A DNA stretch of 64,000 bases from Patagioenas fasciata (GCF_037038585.1 NW_027288588.1:682001-746000); one strand, 5' to 3'; shown: positions 36,301-48,003, counted from the first letter of the stretch. The notes: generated by a model from the sequence alone, not told the origin. Program-made: numbers and translations.

Positions 36301-39300
36301 ACCCACAACTATTTACTGCAGCACAAGGAAGATGGTCACAGACTGCATCTTGTGGCCAGCAAAGGTCTCACGCCAGCAGGTCTGATGCGCTCCCAGCACA
36401 CAGAACACGCTCGTGTAACGTGTTCCCGTGAACACCAAACGGGGGGAACGTGCCCCAGACGTAACTCCCGCGGCAGCGAGTGCCCTGCGGCTCCTCTTCC
36501 CCTGCTGCCCGCATCTAAAAGGAATTTCTCTTCCCGCGCCGCCCCGCACAGCCCGGCAGAGGTTCACAGCGTGCCGGGGACTGTTCCTTCCTCACCCTCT
36601 GAGTAACGTGAGCGGCTGTTGGATACGCCCAGCAAAGACAACAGGCCTCGCCAAGAGAACGCTCTAGCAGAGAGCGTCAGGCACTAACGATCACAGAACA
36701 GTCACCGTTCCACTTACCCTTCGCCGCTTCTCAAAATTGATCAGGCCGCCCTGTTGGAAGGACAGAGAAGGGATCGGAGGAGAAGAGCACAGGCTCGGCT
36801 GGAGTTGATCACAAACAGGATGAACAGGATGAAGTAGCGACACCAAGGGACGGGCCAGAGCTGCCCTGACCAAAGGCCTCTACAAAGACCCGTTTCCAGC
36901 TCTAGGATAAGCCACAGCACTCGTGTACCTGAGTCTATTTGTTAAATACATTCCTCTCTTTTTAAGAACTGCACTAGCACCCAGTGGAAGATGCAGGAGC
37001 AGACACAGTGTCTGCAAGGGAGGGAGGAGATTTAGGATTCCAAAAATTGCCCCAAATTACCTCGAGATAGTCCTGAAGGGCTGTGTCCAGCATGACGAGG
37101 TCAGTGAGGAAGGTACCCAGGTAAGGTACCGTGCCTTGTGTGACTCCCTGCAAACGGTCAGAGCAATGGTGGATTAATTGACTGAGAAGTCATAATTATA
37201 CTAATTAGAATACTCCTGTGGAAGCAAACAAAACACAACTAGTCTGCTTCACCAAACAGCGCTCTTGTAAATGATGCTTTCACGACATCATCCTTGGTAT
37301 CTCAGCCAGCGGTTCATGTCTGCACAGAGCGGTATATAAGCCAAAGTGCTCATTCGTAACTCCTCTGCGTCAAATCTCGCTGTGCGGCACCTCTCGCCCC
37401 AGCAGAAAAGCCGGGATTTACAGACCCGTCTTCCCCAAAGCGCCGCATACGGGAGCTCATTGGTCAGGAACAGGGCTGAGCTCGGCTTTGGGTGAGATCA
37501 CAACCTGGCAACTCAAGCTCATTCCCACCTTCAGCAGCAGCTCCCTGCTCGTCGCAAAGTTGTCACAGTCGGAGAAGATTTCGCAAAGCTCTTCGAACAT
37601 CAGCATTGTGTCCCTGTACAGGAAAAGATTCAATGATTTAAGTTGTTTGTAAGCACTCTGAATCAGACCAGGGTACAATTTTTTTCTCAAGAATCGTTAA
37701 CAGTTGGGCACAGAACAGATAAAAGCACCAAAACACATCCAGTGACACACTGCACAGCCTTACTTTGGAACGCAGGCCCAGGTCTTCTTCAGGCGATAAA
37801 CCGAGGTGGACTGTAAGGCGGAAACGACGGCCTTCAGAGACGAAAAGTTGTTCAGGATCCTACATTGCTGTGAAAGGAGCGGTTAGAAACACAGGAGCGT
37901 TAAACGTCAGCATCACCAACAGTCAGTGCTCTTCTGTCTGCCCCGTGTCCTGCTTGCTGCACATTCTCCCTGCTAAGCGGGCAGCTCTACAAATACTGAG
38001 CATCAAAAATATCACTCCCCGCTACAACCCCCCTGTCCCCTCCCAGCTCCACGGCACCCGCACAAGGAACGTTAAACAGTCGTGAATAAACGCTTTACAC
38101 GTCCGATACGGATCCACTTCTCCAAGATCTTCGCTCTTGGCTGTGTCTTTAATTCTTTGCTCTCCAGGATGGTGCTGAGCACGCAGTTGGTGACGGCGTT
38201 GAACTGCGAGATGGTGGCTCTGATGCTCTGTGCCAGCTGTTTGTTCTCTTTCTTGTCCCTTCGGGACCAGATGCAGCCCAGGCAGTGGTGGGGCACAACG
38301 TTCTGGAAGAGTGTCTAGAGGGAAACAGAGGTGTCCAACTCAGCCTGGAGCGCTACTGCCCACAGCAAGAAATGCACGGTTACAGTACAAACTGCAGCTG
38401 AATCCAGTATGGTATTAAAAGGGAAATATTGGTTTTCTCTCCAGTTTAAAATATACACTTTGGTATAACTCTTTAGGCCTGACGCCCTAAAAGAACTGTC
38501 AGCTAAACTGTCCTGGAAAAATAAAAGACACCTTTCTATCACTTACATTACCAGGGGGAAAGATTTCTATATCATGATACTTTTGAAAGAGATTGATACA
38601 AATAAGCCAAATCGGAGCTCTACAGTTACAAAGTACTTCTACATCTTCAGGTGAGGTAGCCTAAGATACAGTCAAAATACGCTATTTCTGAGGGGTCAAA
38701 TGCTAAACTTTGCAAAAGAGGCCACACAGTCTACATCCACACTGTATAACAAAAAGACAAACACCTTCAGAAGAACTGAAGGAAAAGCCCAATCAATGAA
38801 GCAAGTCTGGATAACCAAGCAGAGCTGCGCTCTGTGTCCCAGCAACAGAGCGGTTCTGGAACAACAGACTTACACCGATATAAGTTAAAAAACAAACAAA
38901 CAAACAATGAGAAGCCCAGAACTCTTTCCCCGAGCATTTCAAGTAATACCTATGATCTACATACCGCATCCATGTATGTCAGCTGTTCTGCCACCAGGTC
39001 TTCTTGGGACAGCGAGAACTCTTCTGGGCCGCTGATCTCCAGTTCCTCTTCCTCGTCCGGGGTGCAGGGAGAAAGGCTGTGGAACGCGTCTGGCCAGCGG
39101 GGAAAACACGAGTCAGTGAATTTATACAGAAAACAAGTAATCAAAGCAGGTATTTGGAAAATCACTACATAGAAGAACAGAACATGCAAAGGGACCTGCC
39201 TGGGGTAACGGCCTCACCGTGCTGCATATTTTAGGGAGATAGAGAAGGTCCAGAAGATTAAATGGGCAAAGAGAAGGTAGAAGAAAAAGAAATAGGGAGA

Positions 39301-41199
39301 ACTGAGCTGTTCAGGGTCTCTTAGCTGAGAAGTGCCTTAACCCATTCACTAACCATTCTTTGGAAAGAACAAACCCACCAACCCCCCCACAACAACTCCT
39401 TATTAACACTGCAGAACTTTGATAATCTGCTTGTCAGCATTTACGCATTCTATACTCTGAAAAACAGCTGAACTGCAGAGACAAGACTGCAGTTATACTC
39501 CCAAAATATTACGCTGAGAATGCTCTTATGTCCACGTTTCAAGGGAAGAGGAGGAGAAGGGAGAGAGACCAGTTGGAAAGTTAAAACGTGCTTTGCTAGT
39601 ACTACTGATGAGGAGAGAAAGTAATGCAAAATATACGAAACCAATCGTGGCTCCAGCAGCTTCAGGACAGGCCCCCGGACGCCCTGGGCTGGACTCGGCA
39701 CTAAACCAGAGCTGGATTCAGGGCTGCAGGGCTGTACAGAATTGATCAGCAGCCTTGGCTGCCGCAGCACTAAGTCTAAACCTGGGCCTTTTCTGCACAC
39801 CAGTCCTACCGTTATGCACTCCAGAGCCAACGGGGTCTGAGAAACACGCAGGTAACGTGAGAAAAATGCATGTAGTAGAACTCAGTCTGCCTACTAAGGC
39901 TGGAAGTTGATTCCAGTACTCATTCACATACCACGTGAGCTCTTACGACTTTTCGGCTCACGGCACAGGAAGCTTTGTGCTCTGGATAAGGGGATGTGTC
40001 AGGCTTGACGCTGGGAGAACACACAGACAGCAGAGAAAGGTACTTTACCATCATTCTCCCATTCTTCTTTCTGGAACTGCTCCAGGAGGTTCTGCGCCCT
40101 CTTCTCCGGGTCAGAGCCGGGCATGTTCTTCTTCAGATAACTCAGCACCTTCTGCAGACACACGTACTCGGGCGGCTCTCGGAAATCGTCGGCACATTGG
40201 TCGAGCCAGGCTTGTAAAATCGATGCCATCGCACTGTGAGCAAATTCAGAGAGAACACATGGGTTGTATGCAGCAGGTATTGATGCAATCGCATGGATCT
40301 GTACCTAATATAACAACAGGAACACTGAGACATTCATCCCCCACGTGAGGGCAGTATGGACACTTCTGTGAGCACAGAATTTAATTTGTTCTTTTTAGGC
40401 AAGAAATATTATTAAGATAATACTTCATAGGAAACTAAAGGCTGCTTCTTCAATTACACCTTGAGAAACCAGCGCAGTCATTCATATTTTCTCTGCGTTG
40501 TATTATTGGATGTGTTATGAGACAGCTGATACTTGGCCTTTACACAAGCTCCTTGAAGCAAACAGGGCTGTGAATTGTCAAATGAAACAACAGCTCTGCT
40601 GCCCACGTCCCGCTCCAGCACCGAACCCTGACTGGGGCTCGCTGGGCGCTGCAAAACCAAACTTACGTCCTGAGCACTGTGCTGGATCCGGGGGAATTCT
40701 GGGTTCCATGTTCTTCAGAGCCCGAGATCTCCAGGTTTCCGTATCTGAAAAAATGAGATGGCTGTTTAGAGGAACCTCTACTGAGCAACCCAAACAGCGT
40801 AATCCATATACAATTGGCATAAACATATAGATATTGGCATATTCATATACAATTGGCATGAAGACAAGGGCTTCATGCTGGACAATTCCACCGTGGCTGG
40901 GGAAGCTGCGGCAGAGATGAAGGGTTTGCACATATCCCCCGTGCACTGGTCTTTTTTTAAGGGACAAGCTGTATTGGTTTTCTTGTGTCCGTCCCAGTTT
41001 GGTTCCTTAGCGGTCAGACCACGCACGCTTTCCCCACCTGGCGCTTAAGCTTTAATGAGATTTGGGATGTGGGCAACGTGCATTTACACATGGTGTGTTT
41101 ACGCTGAAATCCTGAATTTTGCAGGATTCTTTTCTGTCAACGTCCCCCTGTCGTGTATAATAAATGACGGCTCAGTTTCCATTCTGTCCCGGCTCTCAC

Positions 41200-41624
41200 C
41201 TGTCCAGGAGCAGTTCCAGGACTGTGCTGGTGGAAGCAAAGGCCCTGTACGTGGAGAGGAAGATGCTGATGTATGTGAAGTCATTATCGGCAAAGGCCCT
41301 GTACGTGGAGAGGAAGATGCTGATGTATGTGAAGTCATTATCGGCAAAGGCCCTGTACGTGGAGAGGAAGATGCTGATGTATGTGAAGTCATTATCGGCA
41401 AAGGCCCTGTACGTGGAGAGGAAGATGCTGATGTATGTGAAGTCATTATCGGCAAAGGCCCTGTACGTGGAGAGGAAGATGCTGATGTATGTGAAGTCAT
41501 TATCGGCAAAGGCCGTCGGAAGCGTCTCCACCAGCTTTTCCAAAGTTCCAGCTTTCAGGGCCCTGCTGTTGCACGTCTCGTCCGGGCTGACAGTGTGTCC
41601 TGCAGGGAACTGGTCCCCTTCAGC
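41200..41624 (-). CDS. RGL1-like exon 4 (REM) with five 54-bp in-frame repeats, unit 2
   Basis: The exon is 425 nt; the difference of 162 nt from unit 1 is exactly three repeat units. Five copies of the 18-residue helix [18 protein letters not shown] follow each other at 41,237-41,506 without a single base difference between them. All unit junctions preserve frame, and the flanking REM sequence ([10 protein letters not shown] before; [14 protein letters not shown] after) is unchanged. Confidence 0.92.
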
Positions 41625-43743
41625 CTACAAAGTGGAAACAAAGACAAAGCACAAAACTCAGACAGAAGCCAGAGCCCCGACAGAGCTTGCACAACGAAAC
41701 ACAGATTCCATTCCACGTTTTCACAGGAATAGTCCATCTCTAGTTACTAAACAATTTTGTCGGTTTGGGCTCTCCAAACACCAAATGCTGTATCAAATAC
41801 TGGAGGACAATCAAGACATTTCTTATTGAAACAGGCAAGTGTTTCCAGTGCTTAAGCTGTAATCTCCTGGTTGCCTTTGAAACTGACCATTCTCTCATAA
41901 CAGGGCCAACCATTCAAAAACCCCGGATGCTTTCTTAGCATCCAGAAGTTTAAGAAAGGTTTCTCAGACTTCTTGCAGCATGAAAGATCTAAGTTCCTTC
42001 ACTTACTCCAACCTCTACAAGAAGATACTAAGCAAGATTTCAAGCTTCTCAGTACTTAAAGGAATTGGTAATAAAGCCCAACTCACTCAAAATGAACAAA
42101 ACCAGTTGTATTCCTTTCAACACGGGTTCTATGAAACTTTCAGTTAGAGCTGCATTTCTCTCAGACACATCCACTACCAGCCAACGCTTTTCAGCTGAAA
42201 AGCCTCCAAATCACTCTACAAATGCAGCATCACTAAGAACTCTTCCCATCAGCTGGAAAATGTACAGGAGGTCAAAAATACTTTCTGCTATTTCTCCCGG
42301 TAAAAACAGGAGGCAGAGATGGGAAATCTGCCACTCAAAGTCTCTATACTACCAACCTGGACACTACACCAAAGCAAGTTCTTATATTATTGCCTTGGAT
42401 CCTGAAGAAAATGTAGAAACATCGCAACATAACATGAAAGTTCTACCCACCTCCTGACCCTCTGGCTCAAACTGCCACAGCTGCACCGATTGCAATGAAG
42501 TGAGGACACTTTGATCAGCTGGGGGCTTGGCCACCATGCCAGCTTTACTTACCCCGAGCCATCTTGCTCCTTCGCTGTCAGTCTGCTGGATCTGCGCTCT
42601 TCTCAGGCTGTCGCAGTCAACAGCTCCTTCTTGTGCGTCTTCAGCTCCATCCTCAGTTGTGCTCTGCCAGGAAAAGGGCCAAGAGAAACAAGTCAGAGAG
42701 AAAGGAACATGGTCCCTGCACAAGCGCAGGCTGCAGACACCAGCATGCCAGCACCAGGATCTCACAACACCTCAACAACGCTCACTTCAGTTGCCACTTT
42801 TTAGCTGCCTTCAGTTACCTGGGCCTTTTTGGGCTTTTAACTGAAAGCAGAGAGGAGCTGAGTGCACAACTTACTGCACAAGTCAATGAAAGAGGTAAGA
42901 ATTAAACCAGAGAGTCCAGATCTCCTGAACCCCACCACTAACAGCCGCTGTATTAACATGCTGATACATGTTGAGGAGCAAAGCACTAGAGAATTGAAAA
43001 TAGATGTAACAATTAACTTCAGAAATACATATACTGGTCCCCCTGCAACCACATAATGCTTTTTCTGCATACATACCACTTGAATAATTAAAGTTTCAGG
43101 GCTTTACTTACTACCATAGCCTTAAGCACAGCAACAACTCAATTGGAAAGGATTTGAGTGCAGTGCAACCAAATCCTGGTTTGGGGAAGCTGGGGTTTGG
43201 GGTTTTTTTGGGGGTTGCTTTTCTGGTTTTTTTTACCTCTTTTAACTCTAAAATATCCCTAAGTCATACAGAACTGTCTGTGCACCAGTGACTTGCCTCT
43301 TGAACGCTCTGTGGAACCTCCACATCTTCCCCAGGTTGGTTCCTCACATTTTCTTCCAGGCTCTGTGGAGTCTCCACGTCTTCTTCAGTTGGCTCGCTTG
43401 GAGTCTCCTCTGTGCACTCTGCAGTCTCTGTGTCTTCCTCTGTTGCCTTGCTTAGGCCGTTCTCAATGCGCTCTGGAGTCTCTGCGTCTTTGTCTGATAC
43501 CTTGCTTGTAGTCTCCACATCTTCCTCTCTTGTCTCGCTTAGAGTCTGCTCAATGCGCTCTGGAGTCTCCTCAACGCGCTCTGGAGTCTCCTCAGTACAC
43601 TCTGGGCTCTCCACTTCTTCCTTGGTTGGCTTGGTCAGAGTCTCCTCAAGGCTGTGCAGAGACTCCACATCTTCCTCGTCTCTCTTCTGCCTGGGTGTCC
43701 TCCTCCTTGGTCTTCTCCAGCATCTCCAAAGAGACAGGTTCCG

Positions 43744-43749
43744 AAAGGG
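43744..43749. repeat. Left target-site duplication (aaaggg)
   Basis: aaaggg directly precedes the TG of the 5' LTR and is repeated directly after the CA of the 3' LTR. Unit 1 has a single copy at the same place. Six bases is the size made by alpha- and betaretroviral integrases. Confidence 0.95.
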
Positions 43750-44078
43750 TGTAGTGGCAGAGCCCCCCCCCGCCCCAGGGGGATGGGGTTGTCGCCAGCC
43801 TGGCTGAGAGGTGAAGCCAGAGACAAAAGAGACTGAAGGAGCACCATTAGAAGGTAATAATGAGTGAGCAATCGCCGGACACATGCGTGCAGAGCGCGTG
43901 GACAGTACATGCAGCCTATCATGTTATTGTATAACACGAGTTACAACCAATCACATTGTTGTAAGGCGCGTGGACAGGGCAGCTTTGCTATAAAGCCAGC
44001 CCGGTCCGACAATAAAGCGAACTCTGTGAACATCACATTGGTGTGTCAGGTTCCGTGGCTCGCATGGATAAAGCAACA
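43750..44078 (+). repeat. 5' LTR of the ERV
   Basis: 329 bp starting TGTAGTGG and ending AACA. CCAAT-type motif (accaatcaca), TATAAAG at 43,989-43,995 and AATAAA at 44,011-44,016. The poly(A) signal lies about 20 bp after the TATA box, ahead of the likely start site, the arrangement known from Rous sarcoma virus. Confidence 0.93.
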
Positions 44079-44081
44079 CTT

Positions 44082-44099
44082 TGGTGACCCCGACGTGAT
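44082..44099 (+). promoter_or_regulatory. Primer-binding site, tRNA-Trp
   Basis: tggtgaccccgacgtgat lies three bases after the 5' LTR. It is the 18-nt complement of the tRNA-Trp 3' end used by avian sarcoma-leukosis viruses. Confidence 0.9.
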
Positions 44100-44213
44100 A
44101 CTTCGTATCGAAGCAAGATCGCCGGAAGTGAAGACGCGAGGACGCCACCTGGGGGCGACACCAGCCCAGCGCTCAATCATAGCGGAAAGTAGGCCTACGA
44201 AGAAGCAGGTGGC

Positions 44214-46175
44214 ATGGGAAACACGGCATCCGTGGAAGAAAAAATAATAGTGAAAAGTATTCTGCAGCTGGCTGCAAGAACAGGAAGAATTTTGGAAAAA
44301 GACGCGGTGGAGCGCCTTTTACTATTCGCCCAGCGTAAGGGCTGTGTTCGTTCGACGGACGAATTTTTTTCTCCCGGTACATGGGAGGACATAGGGACCG
44401 AACTATGGGAAGCGGTTACAAGGGGGAGCCGCGAGGCTTGCGATCTCGCCGGACCCTGGCGGGAGGTCAGGCAGCTGGTGCAGGAAGTCTCAGAGGAGCC
44501 GGAGCTGTGTGCCGTCCCCTCGGAGCCGCCCGCCGCGAGCTGCCCACCCTCCGAGGACTCCGAAGAATCAACACCGCTGGTATGTCCCGTATCAGATCTG
44601 GAGTTCTGGGGCGGAGAGCAAATTATACCCTCTGCGCCCGCTGAGCCATTGCCTGGCTCCGACAACGAATGGCAGCAACCGGCAAGTTTCAACAAGCCAG
44701 GACAAGTTAATCCAGCCGACGTGCCTTTGCCGGAGGACCCGATGGAACACCAGGACGGAGCCCCGCAGAATCGCCCTGACTGCCAGGAGGAGAGCGACGT
44801 GCAGAGCCTGAAGGACTTACTGAGACGGCAGGAGAGCCAGATGCAAGAAGTTCTAGAAGCTATGAAACGACTAGATGGCGGTAACAGTAAAACTTCGCGG
44901 TTAATAGCATATAAAAAGGCGTCAGATGCAATTAAGGACGGGCTGGAGGCAATTGGCAGGGAATGTGAAAAACGGGGAAAACAGGAAAGGGAGGGGGTGG
45001 AATTAGACCTCACTCCCGAGGAGCTCCGTATCAAAAGGGAGCGAATACAAAAATGGGCTAGACAATGTGTTGAAGATGGGATGTGGTCTGTAAGAGAAGC
45101 AGATGAATATTTGAGAGCGCGATATGGAAAAGGGCTGGAGACTGGGTTAGCAGATCGGTTTGCAAATATGCGCCGACTTACTGATCCACAGGGAAACACA
45201 AGGGAATTGTATAGCAGTGAAAATAATGATAATTTGGGTGCTGCCCCTGTGCATCAGGGTAGAGATATTCCTCGAGATCATTCTTATAATGCAGGGCAAC
45301 GTTGGCAAGGGGTAATCAGAGATGCAACTATTGAAGGGATCATGTTACCTGGTAGTATTACAGCAATGCCAGTGCACATAGATAATAGAGGACAAAGGCA
45401 GTGGTCGCCTTTTGATTGGAAAACGGTTAAGCAATTGCAAAGTGCAGTTATGCAATATGGTATGGATAATAAGCATGTGATGCAGCTAATCAATTCATTT
45501 TTCAAGGGGCAAGTACTAACTCAAACAGATATTAGGGCATTGATGGAGTTATTGCTTCCTCCAACGGGGTATTTGCTGTTCTTGGACACGTGGCAGGGGA
45601 AAGTGGAATTGGCAGTATTAGAAAATGTTCGTTTACCAGCTGATGATCCGTTGCGGTTAGCGAGCATGGACCAGTTACTGGGTCGTGGGCAATATGCGGA
45701 TGGTGCTACTCAGGCAGCACTTCATCCAAGGATTTTGCAGCAAACGCAAGGGCTTGCCTTGGCAGCAGTGAAAGAATTGCCAAATAGAGGTAACCCTGTG
45801 CCACCCTATTCTACAATAAAGCAGGATCCTGGGGAACCATATATGAAGTTTGTAGATCGTTTGAAAGAAGCTATAGATGCCTCTCCTAACTTGACTCCAG
45901 AGGCAAAAGCTGCTGTGGGGAAAGATTTGGCTATGATGAATGCAAACACCCAATGCCAACAGATACTAGCCGGTTTGGGAAAAAGTGCTTCTTTAGCAGA
46001 GATGGTGGAAGCTTGCACACAGGTACCAAGTATGCAACAGGAGGTAGAAAAAGCAAAAATACATGCTCAAGCCCACGCTGCGGCCTTGGCTGCAGCACTT
46101 AAGCCTGCAATGAAAGGCCGAAGCCCTTCTTCTTGTTCTTGCATGTTTTACTTGCAAACAGACAGGACATATTAA
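44214..46175 (+). CDS. gag: ERV gag polyprotein, intact to the capsid end
   Basis: An open frame of 653 codons. It starts MGN, the usual myristoylation signal of matrix. It has an acidic, Pro/Glu-rich segment after matrix, a coiled stretch near residues 190-270, and then capsid with the major homology region (QDPGEPYMKFVDRL, near residue 540). The last residues are out of frame: the CCHC zinc knuckle of nucleocapsid (CFTCKQTGH at the start) is encoded at 46,144-46,185 in the +1 frame. The frame therefore ends in unrelated residues and a stop. Capsid similarity is to betaretrovirus-like class II elements. The long ATG-to-capsid frame shows little decay, as expected for 2% LTR divergence. Confidence 0.9.
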   Translation: MGNTASVEEKIIVKSILQLAARTGRILEKDAVERLLLFAQRKGCVRSTDEFFSPGTWEDIGTELWEAVTRGSREACDLAGPWREVRQLVQEVSEEPELCAVPSEPPAASCPPSEDSEESTPLVCPVSDLEFWGGEQIIPSAPAEPLPGSDNEWQQPASFNKPGQVNPADVPLPEDPMEHQDGAPQNRPDCQEESDVQSLKDLLRRQESQMQEVLEAMKRLDGGNSKTSRLIAYKKASDAIKDGLEAIGRECEKRGKQEREGVELDLTPEELRIKRERIQKWARQCVEDGMWSVREADEYLRARYGKGLETGLADRFANMRRLTDPQGNTRELYSSENNDNLGAAPVHQGRDIPRDHSYNAGQRWQGVIRDATIEGIMLPGSITAMPVHIDNRGQRQWSPFDWKTVKQLQSAVMQYGMDNKHVMQLINSFFKGQVLTQTDIRALMELLLPPTGYLLFLDTWQGKVELAVLENVRLPADDPLRLASMDQLLGRGQYADGATQAALHPRILQQTQGLALAAVKELPNRGNPVPPYSTIKQDPGEPYMKFVDRLKEAIDASPNLTPEAKAAVGKDLAMMNANTQCQQILAGLGKSASLAEMVEACTQVPSMQQEVEKAKIHAQAHAAALAAALKPAMKGRSPSSCSCMFYLQTDRTY

Positions 46176-46205
46176 AAGAAACTGCCCTCAATATGCTTAG
46201 CAGCA

Positions 46206-46982
46206 TTGCAAAAATGGCATAACTCTCCAGTTAATCTGGTAACAGATTCTCTTTATGTTGTGGGAATTGTACAAAGAATACATAGAGCGCTTTTGCAGCG
46301 AGTTTCCAATTCCTTGTTGTTTGAAGCATTGTTAGATTTGTGGAACGTATTAGATTATAGGACAGCACCAGTATTTATCATGCATATAAAAAGCCATACT
46401 AACATACCAGGTGGTCTAGTAGAGGGAAACAGCACCATAGACAAACTTGTGGCAGTAGCAGATATATCCCCTTTTGAACAAGCCAGACAAGCTCACGAAT
46501 TCTTTCATCAATCCTCAGCAGCACTCCGAAAGCAGTTTACAATTACAAAGGAACAAGCTCGAGCCATTATCGCAGCTTGTCCTGATTGTGCCCGCATAGT
46601 CCCTCTCCAACAAAAGGGAGTAAATCCTCGGGGCTTGCAGCCAGGTCAGTTATGGCAAACTGATATTACTGAATTTGCACCATTTGGCAGACAAAAGTAC
46701 ATTCATGTCTCCATAGATACCTGTTCAGGACTGCTGTGGGCTACAGCCTTGACCTCAGCAAATGCAAAGGCAGTAAAACGTCATTTACTACAAGCTTTTG
46801 CTGTCATGGGTGTCCCTACACAAATCAAAACAGATAATGGTCCTGCATACCACTCTGACAGACTTGCAGCCTTCCTCACCCAGTGGAAGGTACAGCACCT
46901 GTTTGGAATCCCTTATAATTCTACTGGCCAAGCAATTATTGAGCGTGCACACCGTACATTAAAAATCTTTTGTCTGTTTTGA
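46206..46982 (+). pseudogene. pol: ERV pol remnant: RNase H end and integrase
   Basis: The frame opens directly after a deletion that joins the zinc-knuckle region to the C-terminal part of RNase H (VTDSLYV motif, then HIKSHT). Integrase follows with its HHCC zinc domain (HEFFH ... CPDC) and the catalytic triad, in WQTDITEF, KTDNGPAY and IIERAHRT. All three acidic residues are present. The frame breaks about 15 residues after the Glu. About 2 kb of protease and reverse transcriptase is missing, so no working polymerase is encoded. Confidence 0.9.
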
Positions 46983-47317
46983 AAAAACAAGGGGGAATTG
47001 GTGTGAGCCCAGAAGAGGTATTGATGAAGGCATTGTATGTGCTGAACTGGCTTAATCCTAAAAGTGAAACTGAAATGGAACCGGTTGTTATGCACCAAAT
47101 CAAAAATGTCAAAGATTTTTCCGAAAATGTGCCTAAGGTTAGTGTGTTTAATCCGACAACACAACAATGGGAAGGTCCTATGTCACTAATAACCTGGGGA
47201 AGGGGATATGCTTGTGTTTCTACAGGTAACCACAAAAATTCATGGATCCCAGCAAAGTGGGTGAGACCTTGGCTAGCTAACAGAGAAGAAACCCATTGCA
47301 GTGATGACAACCCTTAA
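46970..47317 (+). pseudogene. pol: ERV integrase C-terminal domain, frame-shifted
   Basis: The second integrase piece is in a different frame from the first and overlaps it by a few bases. It contains ALYVLNWLN and a C-terminal DNA-binding domain ending WIPAKWVRPW, typical of class II integrases. A small indel near 46,960-46,980 separates the two. Confidence 0.85.
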
Positions 47318-47499
47318 CCTCAGACATGTTATCGCTTTAAGCAACGAATGTAGCCAATGTTGAGAATACCACTTTGTAAAACAGAGCAGCAATTAATTTT
47401 TTGTTATTGGACATGTTCACAGTTATGAAGAGTTTGATTGTATGTGTTGTTTGAACTTAAAAGTTAAAAAGATAGAAGATTTGCAGAACAAGAAAATAA

Positions 47500-47629
47500 C
47501 AGAAGATATTGGGTTTTTTGGGGTGAATGCCTTGTTTGGTTAAAAGGAATATTGAAAACAGGTTTGTTCTTGTTAATTGTAATTGTATTAGCCTTAATGT
47601 TCTTACCCTGTATTTCACACTGTATTTAA
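47500..47629 (+). pseudogene. env: ERV env remnant: transmembrane tail only
   Basis: A short frame encodes a hydrophobic span (GLFLLIVIVLALMFLPCIS) and stop at 47,627-47,629, just before the polypurine tract. This is the normal place of the TM membrane anchor. The surface subunit, fusion peptide and ectodomain are absent. Confidence 0.7.
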
Positions 47630-47674
47630 AGCATGATATGGCGTATAGTTAATATTAAATAAAAGAGGGGGAGA

Positions 47675-48003
47675 TGTAGTGGCAGAGCCCCCCCCCGCCC
47701 CAGGGGGATGGGGTTGTCCCCAGCCTGGCTGAGAGGTGAAGCCAGAGACAAAAGAGACTAAAGGAGCACCATTAGAATGTAATAATGAGTGAGCAATCGC
47801 CGGACACATGCGTGCAGAGCGCGTGGACAGTACATGCAGCCTATCATGTTATTGTATAGCACGAGTTACAACCAATCACGTTGTTGTAAGGCGCGTGGAC
47901 AGGGCAGCCTTGCTATAAAGCCAGCCCGGTCCGACAATAAAGCGAACTCTGTGAACATCCCATTGGTGTGTCAGGTTCCGTGGCTCGCATGGATAAAGCA
48001 ACA
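47675..48003 (+). repeat. 3' LTR of the ERV
   Basis: 329 bp with seven substitutions relative to the 5' LTR and no indels. It is preceded by a purine run (aaaagagggggaga) at 47,661-47,674, the polypurine tract. Confidence 0.93.

Larger units (their letters stand above)
43750..48003 (+). mobile_element. Class II (alpha/betaretrovirus-like) endogenous retrovirus, internally deleted
   Basis: The 4,254-bp provirus has two 329-bp LTRs (TG...CA), a tRNA-Trp primer-binding site, a long gag, a fused RNase H end and integrase, a short env tail and a polypurine tract. Protease, reverse transcriptase, most of RNase H and nearly all of env are missing. Two frameshifts are visible, one before the zinc knuckle and one in integrase. 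The LTRs differ at 7 of 329 positions (2.1%). It is present in unit 2 only, so it inserted after that unit existed. It cannot replicate by itself. Confidence 0.95.

Noticed and set aside
41237-41506. CRISPR-like or spacer-separated repeat
   Set aside because: Units are directly adjacent with no spacers and lie within a vertebrate coding exon.
41055-41829. Plus-strand frames of 221-225 codons with 18-residue repeats
   Set aside because: They are other-frame readings of the 54-bp repeat in the minus-strand REM exon; the repeat length is a multiple of three, so every frame stays open.
44195-45199. Minus-strand frame of 334 codons
   Set aside because: It is the complement of gag, a Ser/Pro-rich shadow with no independent start context or motif.
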